A stretch of DNA of 64,000 bases, from the NCBI RefSeq assembly GCF_900104095.1, contig NZ_FNJO01000019.1, forward strand, positions 46,750 through 110,749, in the 5' to 3' direction. The translations under genes and the position numbers were made by a program. This document shows positions 56,950 to 64,000 of the stretch, piece after piece. The stretch's first letter is position 1, and every line of letters begins with the position of its first letter. The notes under the pieces are model-generated. The model saw nothing but the letters and a program-made list of their open reading frames with translations, was not told where the DNA came from and made no database searches. Source of the stretch: Ralstonia sp. 25mfcol4.1 (GTDB taxonomy: Bacteria; Pseudomonadota; Gammaproteobacteria; Burkholderiales; Burkholderiaceae).

Positions 56950-56967
56950 TTGTCGCCGGCGCGACAA
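56950..56967. promoter_or_regulatory. CRP-geometry palindrome between regulator and ligase operon
   Basis: Perfect 18-bp palindrome: TTGTCGC (56950-56956), CGGC, GCGACAA (56961-56967). Read as TGTCG-N6-CGACA it has the exact half-site spacing of CRP/CooA-type sites (TGTGA-N6-TCACA). It is the likely operator of the adjacent Crp/Fnr protein. Confidence 0.6.
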
Positions 56968-57164
56968 CCCGGCGGAATGGCATCGGCTATCTTACGATCA
57001 CCCGGAACCGCCCCTGCCAGCATTCCTCACCCAACAAGGCAAGGCGGGCGTGATGCGGTGCGGCAATCGTCGCACCGGACAAGGCGCGCCCAGTATAGCG
57101 ACCGGTCTGGCGGCTTGATACCCGGCATGGTCCCTAGGCCATCCGAAGGGGAGAGGAGACAGCG

Positions 57165-59129
57165 ATGCAGGAATCGTCGGCAACGACCTTTCCGCGATGG
57201 CTGCTGGCGCATGCCCGGCAGCGGCCCGATCATCCGGCCTATCGCGAGAAGGATCTCGGTATCTGGCAGACCTACAGCTGGCAGCAGGCAGCGGCCGAAG
57301 TGCGCGCGCTGGCCTGTGGCCTGGCCGCGCTGGGCTACCGCCGGGGCATGAACCTGGCCGTGGTCGGCGACAACCGTCCGCGCCTGTACTGGGCGATGAC
57401 CGCCGCGCAGGCGCTGGGTGGCGTGCCCGTGCCGCTCTATCAGGACGCCATTGCGGGCGAGATGGTCTATGTGCTCGACGACGCCGAGATCGAATTCGCC
57501 ATCGTCGAAGACCAGGAACAGGTCGACAAGCTGCTGGAAGTGGAATCGCAACTGGCGTCGCGCGGCCGCGCCGTACGCCATGTCATCTACGAAGACCCGC
57601 GCGGGCTGCGCGACTACGATCATCCGTCGTTGCTGTCGTACGAACGCGTGCAGGAAATAGGCCGCGAATTCGATCGGGCGAATCCAGGTTTCTACGATGC
57701 GCAGGTGCAGGCGGGCGCGCCCGATGACACCGCGATCATCCTCTATACGTCGGGCACGACCGGCAAGCCGAAGGGGGTCTGCCATGCGCACGCGGGCCTG
57801 ATCGGCGCCGCGCGCAACGGCTGCCAGTTCGACGGGCTCGGCGCCGATGACGACGTGCTGTCGTATCTGCCGATGGCCTGGGTGGGCGACAACCTGTTCT
57901 CGTACGCGCAGGCCATGGTGGCCGGCTTCACCGTGAACTGTCCCGAGTCGCGCGAAACCGTGATGACCGACCTGCGCGAGATCGGCCCCACGTACTACTT
58001 TGCGCCGCCGCGCATCTATGAGGGACTGCTCACGCAGGTCATGATCCGCATGGAAGACGCGGGCTGGGTGAAGCGCCGCCTGTTCCACTGGGCGATGGGC
58101 GTGGCGCGCCGGTGCGGATCGGACATCCTGGACAAGCGCCCCGTGCCGGCGCTGGATCGCCTGCGTTACGGAATTGGCGAAATTCTGATCTACGGGCCGT
58201 TGCGCAATGTGCTGGGCATGAGCCGTATCCGGGTGGGCTACACGGCGGGCGAGGCCATCGGGCCGGACCTGTTCCGCTTCTACCGCTCGATCGGCATCAA
58301 CCTGAAGCAGTTCTACGGCCAGACCGAGACCTGCGCCTATGTGTGCCTGCAGCCGGACGGCCAGGTGAAGTTCGATTCGGTGGGCCCGGCCGCGCCGGGC
58401 ATGGAGATCCGCATCGCCGACAACGGCGAGGTGCTGGTGCGCGGCGTAGGCCTGCTCAAGGCCTACTACAAGCGCGACGATGCCACGCGCGAGGCCATCA
58501 ACGACGAGGGCTACTTCATGACCGGCGACGCCGGCGTGATCGATGCCGACGGGCACCTGAAGATCATCGACCGTGCCAAGGACGTGGGCAAGCTGGCCGA
58601 CGGGTCGATGTTCGCGCCCAAGTACATCGAGAACAAGCTCAAGTTCTTCCCGTACATCAAGGAGGCGGTGGCATTCGGCACCGGCCGCGACCGCGTCTGC
58701 GCGTTCATCAATATCGACTTCGATGCGGTGGGCAACTGGGCCGAGCGCCGCCACCTGCCGTATGCCGGCTACGTGGACCTGGCGGGCCAGCCGGATGTGA
58801 TCGCCATGATTGCCGAATGCGTGGAGCAGGTGAACGCCGACCTGGCCGCCGACGCGATGCTGGCCGGCTCGCAGGTGGCGCGCTTTCTGATCCTGCACAA
58901 GGAGCTGGACCCCGATGACGACGAACTGACGCGGACGCGCAAGGTGCGGCGCGGCTTTATCGCCGAGAAATACGCGGTGCTGGTGGACGCGCTGTACGCG
59001 GACAAGCCGGAGCAGTTCATCGACACGCGCGTGAAGTTCGAGGATGGCCGCGAGGGCAGTGTGTCGGCCACGCTGAAGCTGGTGGACGTCAAGCGATTCC
59101 CGCCCGTGGGCGGCGCGCGCGCGGCGTGA
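57165..59129 (+). CDS. AMP-dependent acyl-CoA ligase
   Basis: 654-aa ANL-superfamily ligase that activates a carboxylic acid with ATP and CoA. The P-loop-like motif ILYTSGTTGKPKG (about residues 192-204), YGQTE (about 385-389), the GYFMTGDAG motif and the hinge DRAKD are all present. Length resembles long-chain acyl-CoA ligases, and it heads a ligase plus livGHMK transport operon common in Burkholderiales, suggesting it activates the acid imported. GGGGAGAGGAGAC precedes the ATG. Substrate unknown; aromatic or long-chain acids are likely. Confidence 0.9.
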   Translation: MQESSATTFPRWLLAHARQRPDHPAYREKDLGIWQTYSWQQAAAEVRALACGLAALGYRRGMNLAVVGDNRPRLYWAMTAAQALGGVPVPLYQDAIAGEMVYVLDDAEIEFAIVEDQEQVDKLLEVESQLASRGRAVRHVIYEDPRGLRDYDHPSLLSYERVQEIGREFDRANPGFYDAQVQAGAPDDTAIILYTSGTTGKPKGVCHAHAGLIGAARNGCQFDGLGADDDVLSYLPMAWVGDNLFSYAQAMVAGFTVNCPESRETVMTDLREIGPTYYFAPPRIYEGLLTQVMIRMEDAGWVKRRLFHWAMGVARRCGSDILDKRPVPALDRLRYGIGEILIYGPLRNVLGMSRIRVGYTAGEAIGPDLFRFYRSIGINLKQFYGQTETCAYVCLQPDGQVKFDSVGPAAPGMEIRIADNGEVLVRGVGLLKAYYKRDDATREAINDEGYFMTGDAGVIDADGHLKIIDRAKDVGKLADGSMFAPKYIENKLKFFPYIKEAVAFGTGRDRVCAFINIDFDAVGNWAERRHLPYAGYVDLAGQPDVIAMIAECVEQVNADLAADAMLAGSQVARFLILHKELDPDDDELTRTRKVRRGFIAEKYAVLVDALYADKPEQFIDTRVKFEDGREGSVSATLKLVDVKRFPPVGGARAA

Positions 59130-59146
59130 GACAGGGAGACGCACAG

Positions 59147-60088
59147 ATGACGGCAACCCAGACAGCGTGGCAGGGCGGCATGGCCCGTGTCGATGCCACG
59201 GGCACCATGGCGTCGCCCGGCACCATCGCCCCGCCGGGCCAGGCGGACACCATCCACGGCGACAGCCCGCGCACCGGCGACGCCCATCGGCCCGATGCCC
59301 CGGCCCACGCCAGCACGCGCGGCGACGTGATTCTGGACCTGCAGAACATCTCGCTCTCGTTTGGCGGCGTGAAGGCGCTGACCGATATCTCGTTCGACGT
59401 CTGCGAGCACGAGATCCGCGCCATCATCGGCCCGAACGGCGCCGGCAAGAGTTCGATGCTGAACGTGATCAACGGCGTGTATCACCCGCAGCAGGGCCGC
59501 ATCGTGTTCCGGGGGCAGGAGCGCCGCAAGATGCATCCGACGGCCGCTGCCCGCCAGGGCATCGCGCGCACGTTCCAGAACATCGCGCTGTTCAAGGGCA
59601 TGACCGTGCTCGACAACATCATGACGGGCCGCAACACGCAGTTCCGCACCGGCATGCTGGCGCATGCGCTGTGGTGGGGTCCGGCGCGCGCCGAGGAAAT
59701 GCGCCATCGCCGCAAGGTGGAGGAAGTGATCGACTTCCTGGAGATCCAGGCCATCCGCAAGACGCCGGTGGGGCGCCTGCCATACGGGCTGCAGAAGCGC
59801 GTGGAGCTGGCGCGCGCGCTGGCGGCGGAACCGTCGATGCTGCTGCTCGACGAGCCGATGGCCGGCATGAACGTGGAAGAGAAGCAGGACATGTGCCGCT
59901 TCATCCTGGACGTGAACCAGCAGTTCGGCACCACCATCGTACTGATCGAGCACGACATGGGCGTGGTGATGGATATCTCCGACCGTGTGGTGGTGCTCGA
60001 TTACGGCAAGAAGATCGGCGACGGCACGCCGGCCGAGGTCAAGGCCAACCCCGACGTGATCAAGGCCTACCTGGGTACTTCCCACTGA
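59147..60088 (+). CDS. ABC transporter ATP-binding protein, LivG type
   Basis: 313-aa ATPase of a branched-chain amino acid-type importer. Walker A is GPNGAGKS (95-102), Walker B LLLLDEP with the H-loop LIEHD, and the signature region is GRLPYGLQKRVELARAL, a slight variant of LSYGQQR. It has an unusual N-terminal extension of about 58 residues, rich in Thr, Gly, Ala and Pro and probably disordered. The ATG at 59147 has GGGAGAC upstream; a GTG at 59126 overlapping the ligase stop would extend it by seven residues. Second gene of the operon. Confidence 0.93.
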   Translation: MTATQTAWQGGMARVDATGTMASPGTIAPPGQADTIHGDSPRTGDAHRPDAPAHASTRGDVILDLQNISLSFGGVKALTDISFDVCEHEIRAIIGPNGAGKSSMLNVINGVYHPQQGRIVFRGQERRKMHPTAAARQGIARTFQNIALFKGMTVLDNIMTGRNTQFRTGMLAHALWWGPARAEEMRHRRKVEEVIDFLEIQAIRKTPVGRLPYGLQKRVELARALAAEPSMLLLDEPMAGMNVEEKQDMCRFILDVNQQFGTTIVLIEHDMGVVMDISDRVVVLDYGKKIGDGTPAEVKANPDVIKAYLGTSH

Positions 60089-60106
60089 AGAAATCAGGAA
60101 ACTACG

Positions 60107-61021
60107 ATGACATTCTTCTTCGAAATCCTGATCGGCGGGCTGCTTTCGGGGCTGATGTATTCGCTGGTGGCGCTGGGCTTCGTGCTGATCTACAAGGCGT
60201 CGGGCGTGTTCAACTTCGCGCAGGGCGCGATGGTGTACTTTGCGGCGCTGGCGGTGGTGGGGCTGATGGACAAAGGCTTGCCGATGTGGGCGGCCGTGAT
60301 CGGCGCCTTTATCGTCATGATCGTGGTCGGCATGAGCACCGAGCGCCTGGTGCTGCGCAAACTGGTGAACCAGCCGCCCATCACGCTGTTCATGGCCACC
60401 ATCGGCCTGTCGTTTTTCCTTGAAGGCCTGGGCCCCCTGCTGTTCGGCAACGAGGTGCGGCCGATCCAGCTGGGCATCGTCGATGAGCCCATCGAGTCGA
60501 TCCTGACCCACTTCAATATCGTGGTGTCGAAGTTCGACCTGGCCGCCGCGCTGATTGCCGCCGTGCTGGTGGCGGTGCTGGCGCTGTTCTTCCAGTACAC
60601 GAAGGTGGGCCGTGCGCTGCGCGCGGTGGCCGACGATCACCAGGCGGCGCTGTCGCTGGGCATTCCGCTGCAGAACATCTGGGCCATTGTCTGGGGCGTG
60701 GCCGGCTTTGTCGCGCTGGTGGCGGGCATGCTCTGGGGATCGCGCAACGGGGTGCAGTTTGCGCTGACCTTGACCGCGCTCAAGGCGCTGCCGGTGCTGA
60801 TCCTGGGCGGCTTCACGTCGGTGCCGGGCGCCATCGTCGGCGGCCTGATCATCGGCGCATCGGAAAAACTGGCCGAGATCTATATCCCGCCCGTGTTCCA
60901 GTCGGCGTTCGGCGGCAACTTCGGCGGGATCGAAGGCTGGTTCCCGTATGTGTTTGCGCTGCTGTTTCTGCTCGTGCGGCCAGAGGGGCTATTCGGAGAA
61001 AAACACATTGACCGCGTATAG
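60107..61021 (+). CDS. ABC transporter permease, LivH type
   Basis: 304-aa inner-membrane permease with about 8 helices. The start EILIGGLLSGLMYSLVALGFVLIYKASGVFNFAQGAM is a textbook LivH N-terminus (split motif), and the EAA-like loop RALRAVADDHQAALSLG is at about residues 168-184. It pairs with LivM to form the channel. It follows livG by 18 bp. A strong hairpin lies in the 118-bp spacer before livM. Confidence 0.95.
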   Translation: MTFFFEILIGGLLSGLMYSLVALGFVLIYKASGVFNFAQGAMVYFAALAVVGLMDKGLPMWAAVIGAFIVMIVVGMSTERLVLRKLVNQPPITLFMATIGLSFFLEGLGPLLFGNEVRPIQLGIVDEPIESILTHFNIVVSKFDLAAALIAAVLVAVLALFFQYTKVGRALRAVADDHQAALSLGIPLQNIWAIVWGVAGFVALVAGMLWGSRNGVQFALTLTALKALPVLILGGFTSVPGAIVGGLIIGASEKLAEIYIPPVFQSAFGGNFGGIEGWFPYVFALLFLLVRPEGLFGEKHIDRV

Positions 61022-61047
61022 CGGGCCCATGTGTTGTCGGCGAAGGC

Positions 61048-61068
61048 TGACTTTGCGCAGCAAAGTCA
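61048..61068 (+). repeat. Intra-operon hairpin between livH and livM
   Basis: TGACTTTGC (61048-61056), loop GCA, GCAAAGTCA (61060-61068): a perfect 9-bp stem. There is no T-run, so it probably acts as an mRNA-processing or stability element, not a terminator. Confidence 0.55.
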
Positions 61069-61139
61069 AGTCGCGCAGCGGCGGCCGGAGGCAAAAGCAT
61101 CCGCCACGCCGTCACGCATGCTGAAATTTGGAGAATTTC

Positions 61140-62216
61140 ATGCTCTACCGCGAATCCGGACAGTTCAAGACCAGCTACGTTGCCGACAGCCAGATCTTCC
61201 CGATCCGGCAAGATCGTATTTTCTTTGCTTTGTTGATGGCGGTGGCGTTCGTCGTCATCCCGTTCGCAGGCAGCGAATACTGGTTCAACGCCATCCTGAC
61301 GCCGTTCCTGATCTTCTCGCTGGCTGCGCTGGGCCTGAACATCCTCACCGGCTATGCCGGACAGCTATCGCTGGGCACGGCGGCCTTCATGGCCGTGGGG
61401 GCCTATGCAGCCTATAACTTCCAGCTGCGGATCGAAGGCATTCCGGTGGTGCTGACGTTCATCCTGGCCGGACTGTCGTCGGCACTGGTGGGCGTGGCAT
61501 TCGGGCTGCCGTCGCTGCGGATCAAGGGCTTCTACCTGGCCGTGGCCACGCTGGCCGCGCAGTTCTTCGTGGTGTGGGCGCTGACCAAGTTCCCCTGGTT
61601 CTCGAACAACAGTTCGTCGGGCGTGATCACGGCGCAGCGGCTGGACCTGTTCGGCGTGGCGTTCGATACCCCGATCAGGAAGTACCTGTTCGTGCTGGCC
61701 ATCGTCACGGTGCTGGCGATGCTGGCCAAGAACCTGGTGCGCTCGGCCACGGGCCGCGCCTGGATGGCCGTGCGCGACATGGACGTGGCTGCCGAGGTCA
61801 TCGGCATTCCGCTGATGCGCACCAAGCTGCTGGCCTTCGCCGTCAGCTCGTTCTACTGCGGCGTGGCGGGCGCGCTGTACGCGTTCTGCTATCTGGGATC
61901 GGTGGAGCCGGACGGCTTTTCGCTGGACCTGTCGTTCCGCATCCTGTTCATGATCATCATCGGCGGGGTGGGCAGCATCCTGGGGTCGTTCCTGGGCGCG
62001 GCGTTCATCCTGCTGCTGCCGATCTTTCTCGATAACGTGCTGCCCGCGCTGGCCGCGCTGCTGCACCTGCCGTTCACGAACGCCACGGTGTCGCATATCC
62101 AGCTCATGGTGTTCGGCGCGCTGATCATCTTTTTCCTGATCGTCGAGCCACATGGCCTGGCCCGGCTCTGGCAGATTGCCAAGGAGAAGCTCCGCCTCTG
62201 GCCATTCCCCCATTAG
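61140..62216 (+). CDS. ABC transporter permease, LivM type
   Basis: 358-aa inner-membrane permease with about 9-10 helices. It has the LivM motifs LGLNILTGYAGQLSLGTAAFMAVGAY (about residues 65-90, split) and the coupling loop GRAWMAVRDMDVAAEVIGIPLMR. A TTG at 61128 is in frame, but the ATG at 61140 is preceded by GGAG at good spacing. It partners with LivH and the LivG-type ATPase; a LivF-type gene is not seen before the insertion sequence. Confidence 0.94.
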   Translation: MLYRESGQFKTSYVADSQIFPIRQDRIFFALLMAVAFVVIPFAGSEYWFNAILTPFLIFSLAALGLNILTGYAGQLSLGTAAFMAVGAYAAYNFQLRIEGIPVVLTFILAGLSSALVGVAFGLPSLRIKGFYLAVATLAAQFFVVWALTKFPWFSNNSSSGVITAQRLDLFGVAFDTPIRKYLFVLAIVTVLAMLAKNLVRSATGRAWMAVRDMDVAAEVIGIPLMRTKLLAFAVSSFYCGVAGALYAFCYLGSVEPDGFSLDLSFRILFMIIIGGVGSILGSFLGAAFILLLPIFLDNVLPALAALLHLPFTNATVSHIQLMVFGALIIFFLIVEPHGLARLWQIAKEKLRLWPFPH

Positions 62217-62258
62217 TCGTTCCCATAACAACGCCCGTTCGAGGTGAAGGAGACTGTG

Positions 62259-63596
62259 ATGACAACCGTATTCCGCAATGTGCAGCGCGCCGCCCTGGTG
62301 GTCAGCGTCGCGGCTGCCCTGCTGGCGCCGGCCCTGCCGGCCCTGGCGCAGGCCAATGACCAGTTCGTGGCGCTGCCCAGCTACCGCGTCGGCCCGTATG
62401 GCTCGAACGGGCAATCGTTCTATGGCGGATTTGTCGATTACCTGAACTACGTCAACCTCAAGGAGGGGGGCGTCAACGGCGTGAAGCTGTCGTGGGAAGA
62501 GTGCGAGACCGAGTACAACAACGCCAAGGGCGTGGAGTGCTATGAGCGCCTGAAGGCCAAGAACGGCCAGAGCAAGGGCACTGCGTATCACACGATGTCC
62601 ACCGGCATTTCGTACGCGCTGGTCGACAAGACCGCCGCCGACAAGGTGCCGCTGGTGATGATGGGCTACGGCCGCACCGACGCCGTGGACGGATCGGTGT
62701 TCCCGTACGCATTTCCGCTGGTCACCACGTACCAGATGCAGGTGTCGGCCATCGTGAAGTACCTGGCGTCGAAGAACGGCGGGTCGCTGGCCGGCAAGAA
62801 GATCGTCTACCTGTATCACGACTCGGCCTACGGCAAGGAGCCGATCGTCGCGCTGGAGGCCGAGGCCAGGCTCGGCAAGTTCAACCTGGTGGAGATCCCG
62901 GTGGCGCACCCCGGTAACGAGCAGGGCGCGCAATGGCTGAAGATCCGCCAGGAAAACCCCGACTATGTGATCTTCTGGGGCTGGGGCGTGATGAACCAGA
63001 CCGCGCTGAAGGCGGCCCAGAAGGTGGGATTCTCGCGCGAAAAGATGATCGGGTCGTGGTGGGCCGGGTCCGAGGAGGACACCACGCCGGCTGGCGACGC
63101 CGCCAAGGGCTACATGAGCGCCACGTGGAATGTGGCCGGCAAGAGCGTGCCGCTGATCGCCGATATCGAGAAGGTGGTCTACGGCGCCAACAAGGGCAAC
63201 ATGCAGGACCGCAACAAGGTGGGCTCGGTGCTCTATAACCGTGGCGTGTCGGCGGCGGTGGTGACGGTGGAGGCCATCCGCGTGGCACAGGGCAAGTTTG
63301 GCAAGGGCAAGGTCATGACCGGCGACGAGATGCGCTGGGCCTTCGAGAACCTGAACCTGACGAGCGCTCGCCTGCAGCAACTGGGCGCCACGGGCCTGCT
63401 GCCCGAGATCAAGACCAGCTGCGACAACCACGAAGGATCGGGCAAGGTGAAGATCCAGCAGTGGGACGGCACCAAGTGGGTGGTGGTGTCGGACTGGATC
63501 GAGGGCAACAAGAACCTGATCCACCCGCTGTTCAAGGCCACGGCCGCGCAGTACGCCAAGGAGAAGGGCATCACGCCGGCGTGCGTGAAGTCGTAA
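62259..63596 (+). CDS. ABC transporter substrate-binding protein, LivK type
   Basis: 445-aa periplasmic binding protein. Signal peptide about residues 1-31 (LPALA/QA). The type-I periplasmic fold is recognisable from YRVGPYGSNGQSFYGGFVDYLN, KKIVYLYHDSAYGKEP and NPDYVIFWGWGVMNQTA. It would bind the imported acid or amino acid; the sequence does not tell which. GAAGGAGACTGTG precedes the ATG at 62259. Only 53 bp separate its stop from the IS element, so transcription into any downstream livF-type gene is interrupted. Confidence 0.93.
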   Translation: MTTVFRNVQRAALVVSVAAALLAPALPALAQANDQFVALPSYRVGPYGSNGQSFYGGFVDYLNYVNLKEGGVNGVKLSWEECETEYNNAKGVECYERLKAKNGQSKGTAYHTMSTGISYALVDKTAADKVPLVMMGYGRTDAVDGSVFPYAFPLVTTYQMQVSAIVKYLASKNGGSLAGKKIVYLYHDSAYGKEPIVALEAEARLGKFNLVEIPVAHPGNEQGAQWLKIRQENPDYVIFWGWGVMNQTALKAAQKVGFSREKMIGSWWAGSEEDTTPAGDAAKGYMSATWNVAGKSVPLIADIEKVVYGANKGNMQDRNKVGSVLYNRGVSAAVVTVEAIRVAQGKFGKGKVMTGDEMRWAFENLNLTSARLQQLGATGLLPEIKTSCDNHEGSGKVKIQQWDGTKWVVVSDWIEGNKNLIHPLFKATAAQYAKEKGITPACVKS

Positions 63597-63618
63597 GGCT
63601 TCAGGGTTGCCGGCGGTT

Positions 63619-63643
63619 TCTCCCTCCCTCGTAAGGCGGGAGA
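63619..63643. repeat. CT-rich palindromic repeat, copy 4, next to an IS
   Basis: TCTCCC (63619-63624) and GGGAGA (63638-63643) are the arms; the interior CCTCGTAAGGCGGG resembles copy 3. It ends seven bases before the IS end at 63650. Confidence 0.5.
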
Positions 63644-63717
63644 GCGGAGTGTGCAGTGGTCCAATTTCCTCAGACAGGTCGATAGGTGGAAAATCACGAT
63701 CGACGAGGAAAGACGAC

Positions 63718-64000
63718 ATGACAAAGCAACGCCGCAAGTTTGACGCCGCCTTCAAGCTGGAGGTAGTCCGGATGGTCCGGGATCAGGGCCTATCGGTCGC
63801 CGAGGTTTGCCACACGATGGCGATTGGGGAGACCGCCCTACGGCGCTGGCTGGTCCAGTATGACCTTGAAGTGGCTGGCGGCAAGGGAGTGGGCAAGCCG
63901 CTGACGCCTGAGCAGCAGCGCATTCGCCAGCTCGAAGAGGAAAACCGCCGCCTGAAGGAGGACAACCTGATCCTAAAAAAGGCATCGGCCTTCTTCGCCC
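63718..64000 (+). CDS. IS3-family transposase OrfA, partial
   Basis: At least 94 residues, cut by the window edge. Residues 1-50 form the DNA-binding HTH (RRKFDAAFKLEVVRMVRDQ, SVAEVC, ETALRRWLVQY), and a leucine-zipper-like helix follows (QQRIRQLEEENRRLKED). A6G at 63975-63981, near the end of the visible frame, is a classic -1 slippery heptamer for making the OrfAB transposase. GAGGAAAGAC precedes the ATG. Confidence 0.9.
   Translation, partial: MTKQRRKFDAAFKLEVVRMVRDQGLSVAEVCHTMAIGETALRRWLVQYDLEVAGGKGVGKPLTPEQQRIRQLEEENRRLKEDNLILKKASAFFA
63975..63981 (+). other. Slippery heptamer A6G for -1 frameshifting
   Basis: AAAAAAG inside the orfA coding sequence at LILKKAS. In IS3 elements this drives OrfAB fusion. 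The stimulatory structure and orfB would be beyond the window. Confidence 0.65.

Larger units (their letters stand above)
63650..64000 (+). mobile_element. IS3-family insertion sequence, left part
   Basis: Left end estimated at TGTGCAG (63650; TG is the usual IS3 terminus), followed by a 68-bp leader and orfA. The element runs off the window, so the right end, orfB and target duplication are not visible. It lies directly behind livK, where a livF gene would be expected. Confidence 0.75.

Noticed and set aside
57027..59156. 709-codon minus-strand frame antisense to the acyl-CoA ligase
   Set aside because: Same GC artefact; composition not protein-like.

Overview
The window is GC-rich, strongly GC3-biased chromosomal DNA from a betaproteobacterium of the Burkholderiaceae, most likely a Cupriavidus (possibly a close Ralstonia relative). 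Pointers are the thiC-O-S-G-E operon behind a TPP riboswitch, a SAH riboswitch ahead of ahcY, a DmeF-type metal exporter with a His-rich loop, a fused isobutyryl-CoA mutase (IcmF), and a ligase plus Liv-type ABC transporter operon. Almost all of it is housekeeping and central metabolism. The only clear mobile element is an IS3-family insertion sequence cut by the right edge.

Layout. 0.1-3.5 kb: a chemoreceptor and an AidB-like acyl-CoA dehydrogenase, both on the minus strand. 3.6-9.4 kb: TPP riboswitch and thiamine operon; thiD is separate at 10.5-11.3 kb on the minus strand. 11.4-14.4 kb: SAH riboswitch, ahcY, a small membrane protein and metF (methyl cycle), then TfoX-like and Mut7-C proteins. 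15.7-18.4 kb: a secreted trypsin-like protease, a lipoprotein and 5-formyl-THF cyclo-ligase. 18.5-27.5 kb: lytic transglycosylase, NDUFA9-like protein, GST, tRNA CCA-adding enzyme, a MidA-type methyltransferase divergent from a pteridine-reductase-like SDR with folB, and ttcA. 28.6-31.9 kb: glmU-glmS. 32-34.7 kb: ribA, a four-helix-bundle protein, bacterioferritin and tRNA-Cys. 35-37.6 kb: acetyltransferase, quinone oxidoreductase, dmeF.

37.7-41.7 kb holds a LysR regulator divergent from a leuC-leuD-type hydro-lyase pair and an alpha/beta hydrolase that carries the full fluoroacetate-dehalogenase residue set. 42-51 kb: a promoter with a near-perfect AcrR-type operator that has no efflux genes beside it, a PagL-like lipid A deacylase, and two MocR (GntR/aminotransferase) regulators flanking an omega-amino-acid transaminase, a methylmalonate-semialdehyde dehydrogenase and an amino-acid permease; this looks like beta-alanine or short amino-acid catabolism. 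51-56 kb: icmF behind a MerR-geometry promoter, a HIT protein and 3-hydroxybutyryl-CoA dehydrogenase. 56-64 kb: a Crp/Fnr-type regulator divergent from an acyl-CoA ligase and livGHMK. The IS3 element lies directly behind livK, beside a CT-rich palindromic repeat that recurs at gene ends across the window.

I see no CRISPR array, prophage or defence island. The more unusual signals are regulatory (orphan AcrR-type operator, MerR-type icmF promoter, CRP-geometry palindrome, MocR boxes, a leaderless divergent start) and contextual (hydro-lyase plus dehalogenase cluster, a ThiD-like remnant in ThiE, and a Thr at a bacterioferritin ferroxidase position). All family names come from recognition of motifs; no database search was run.
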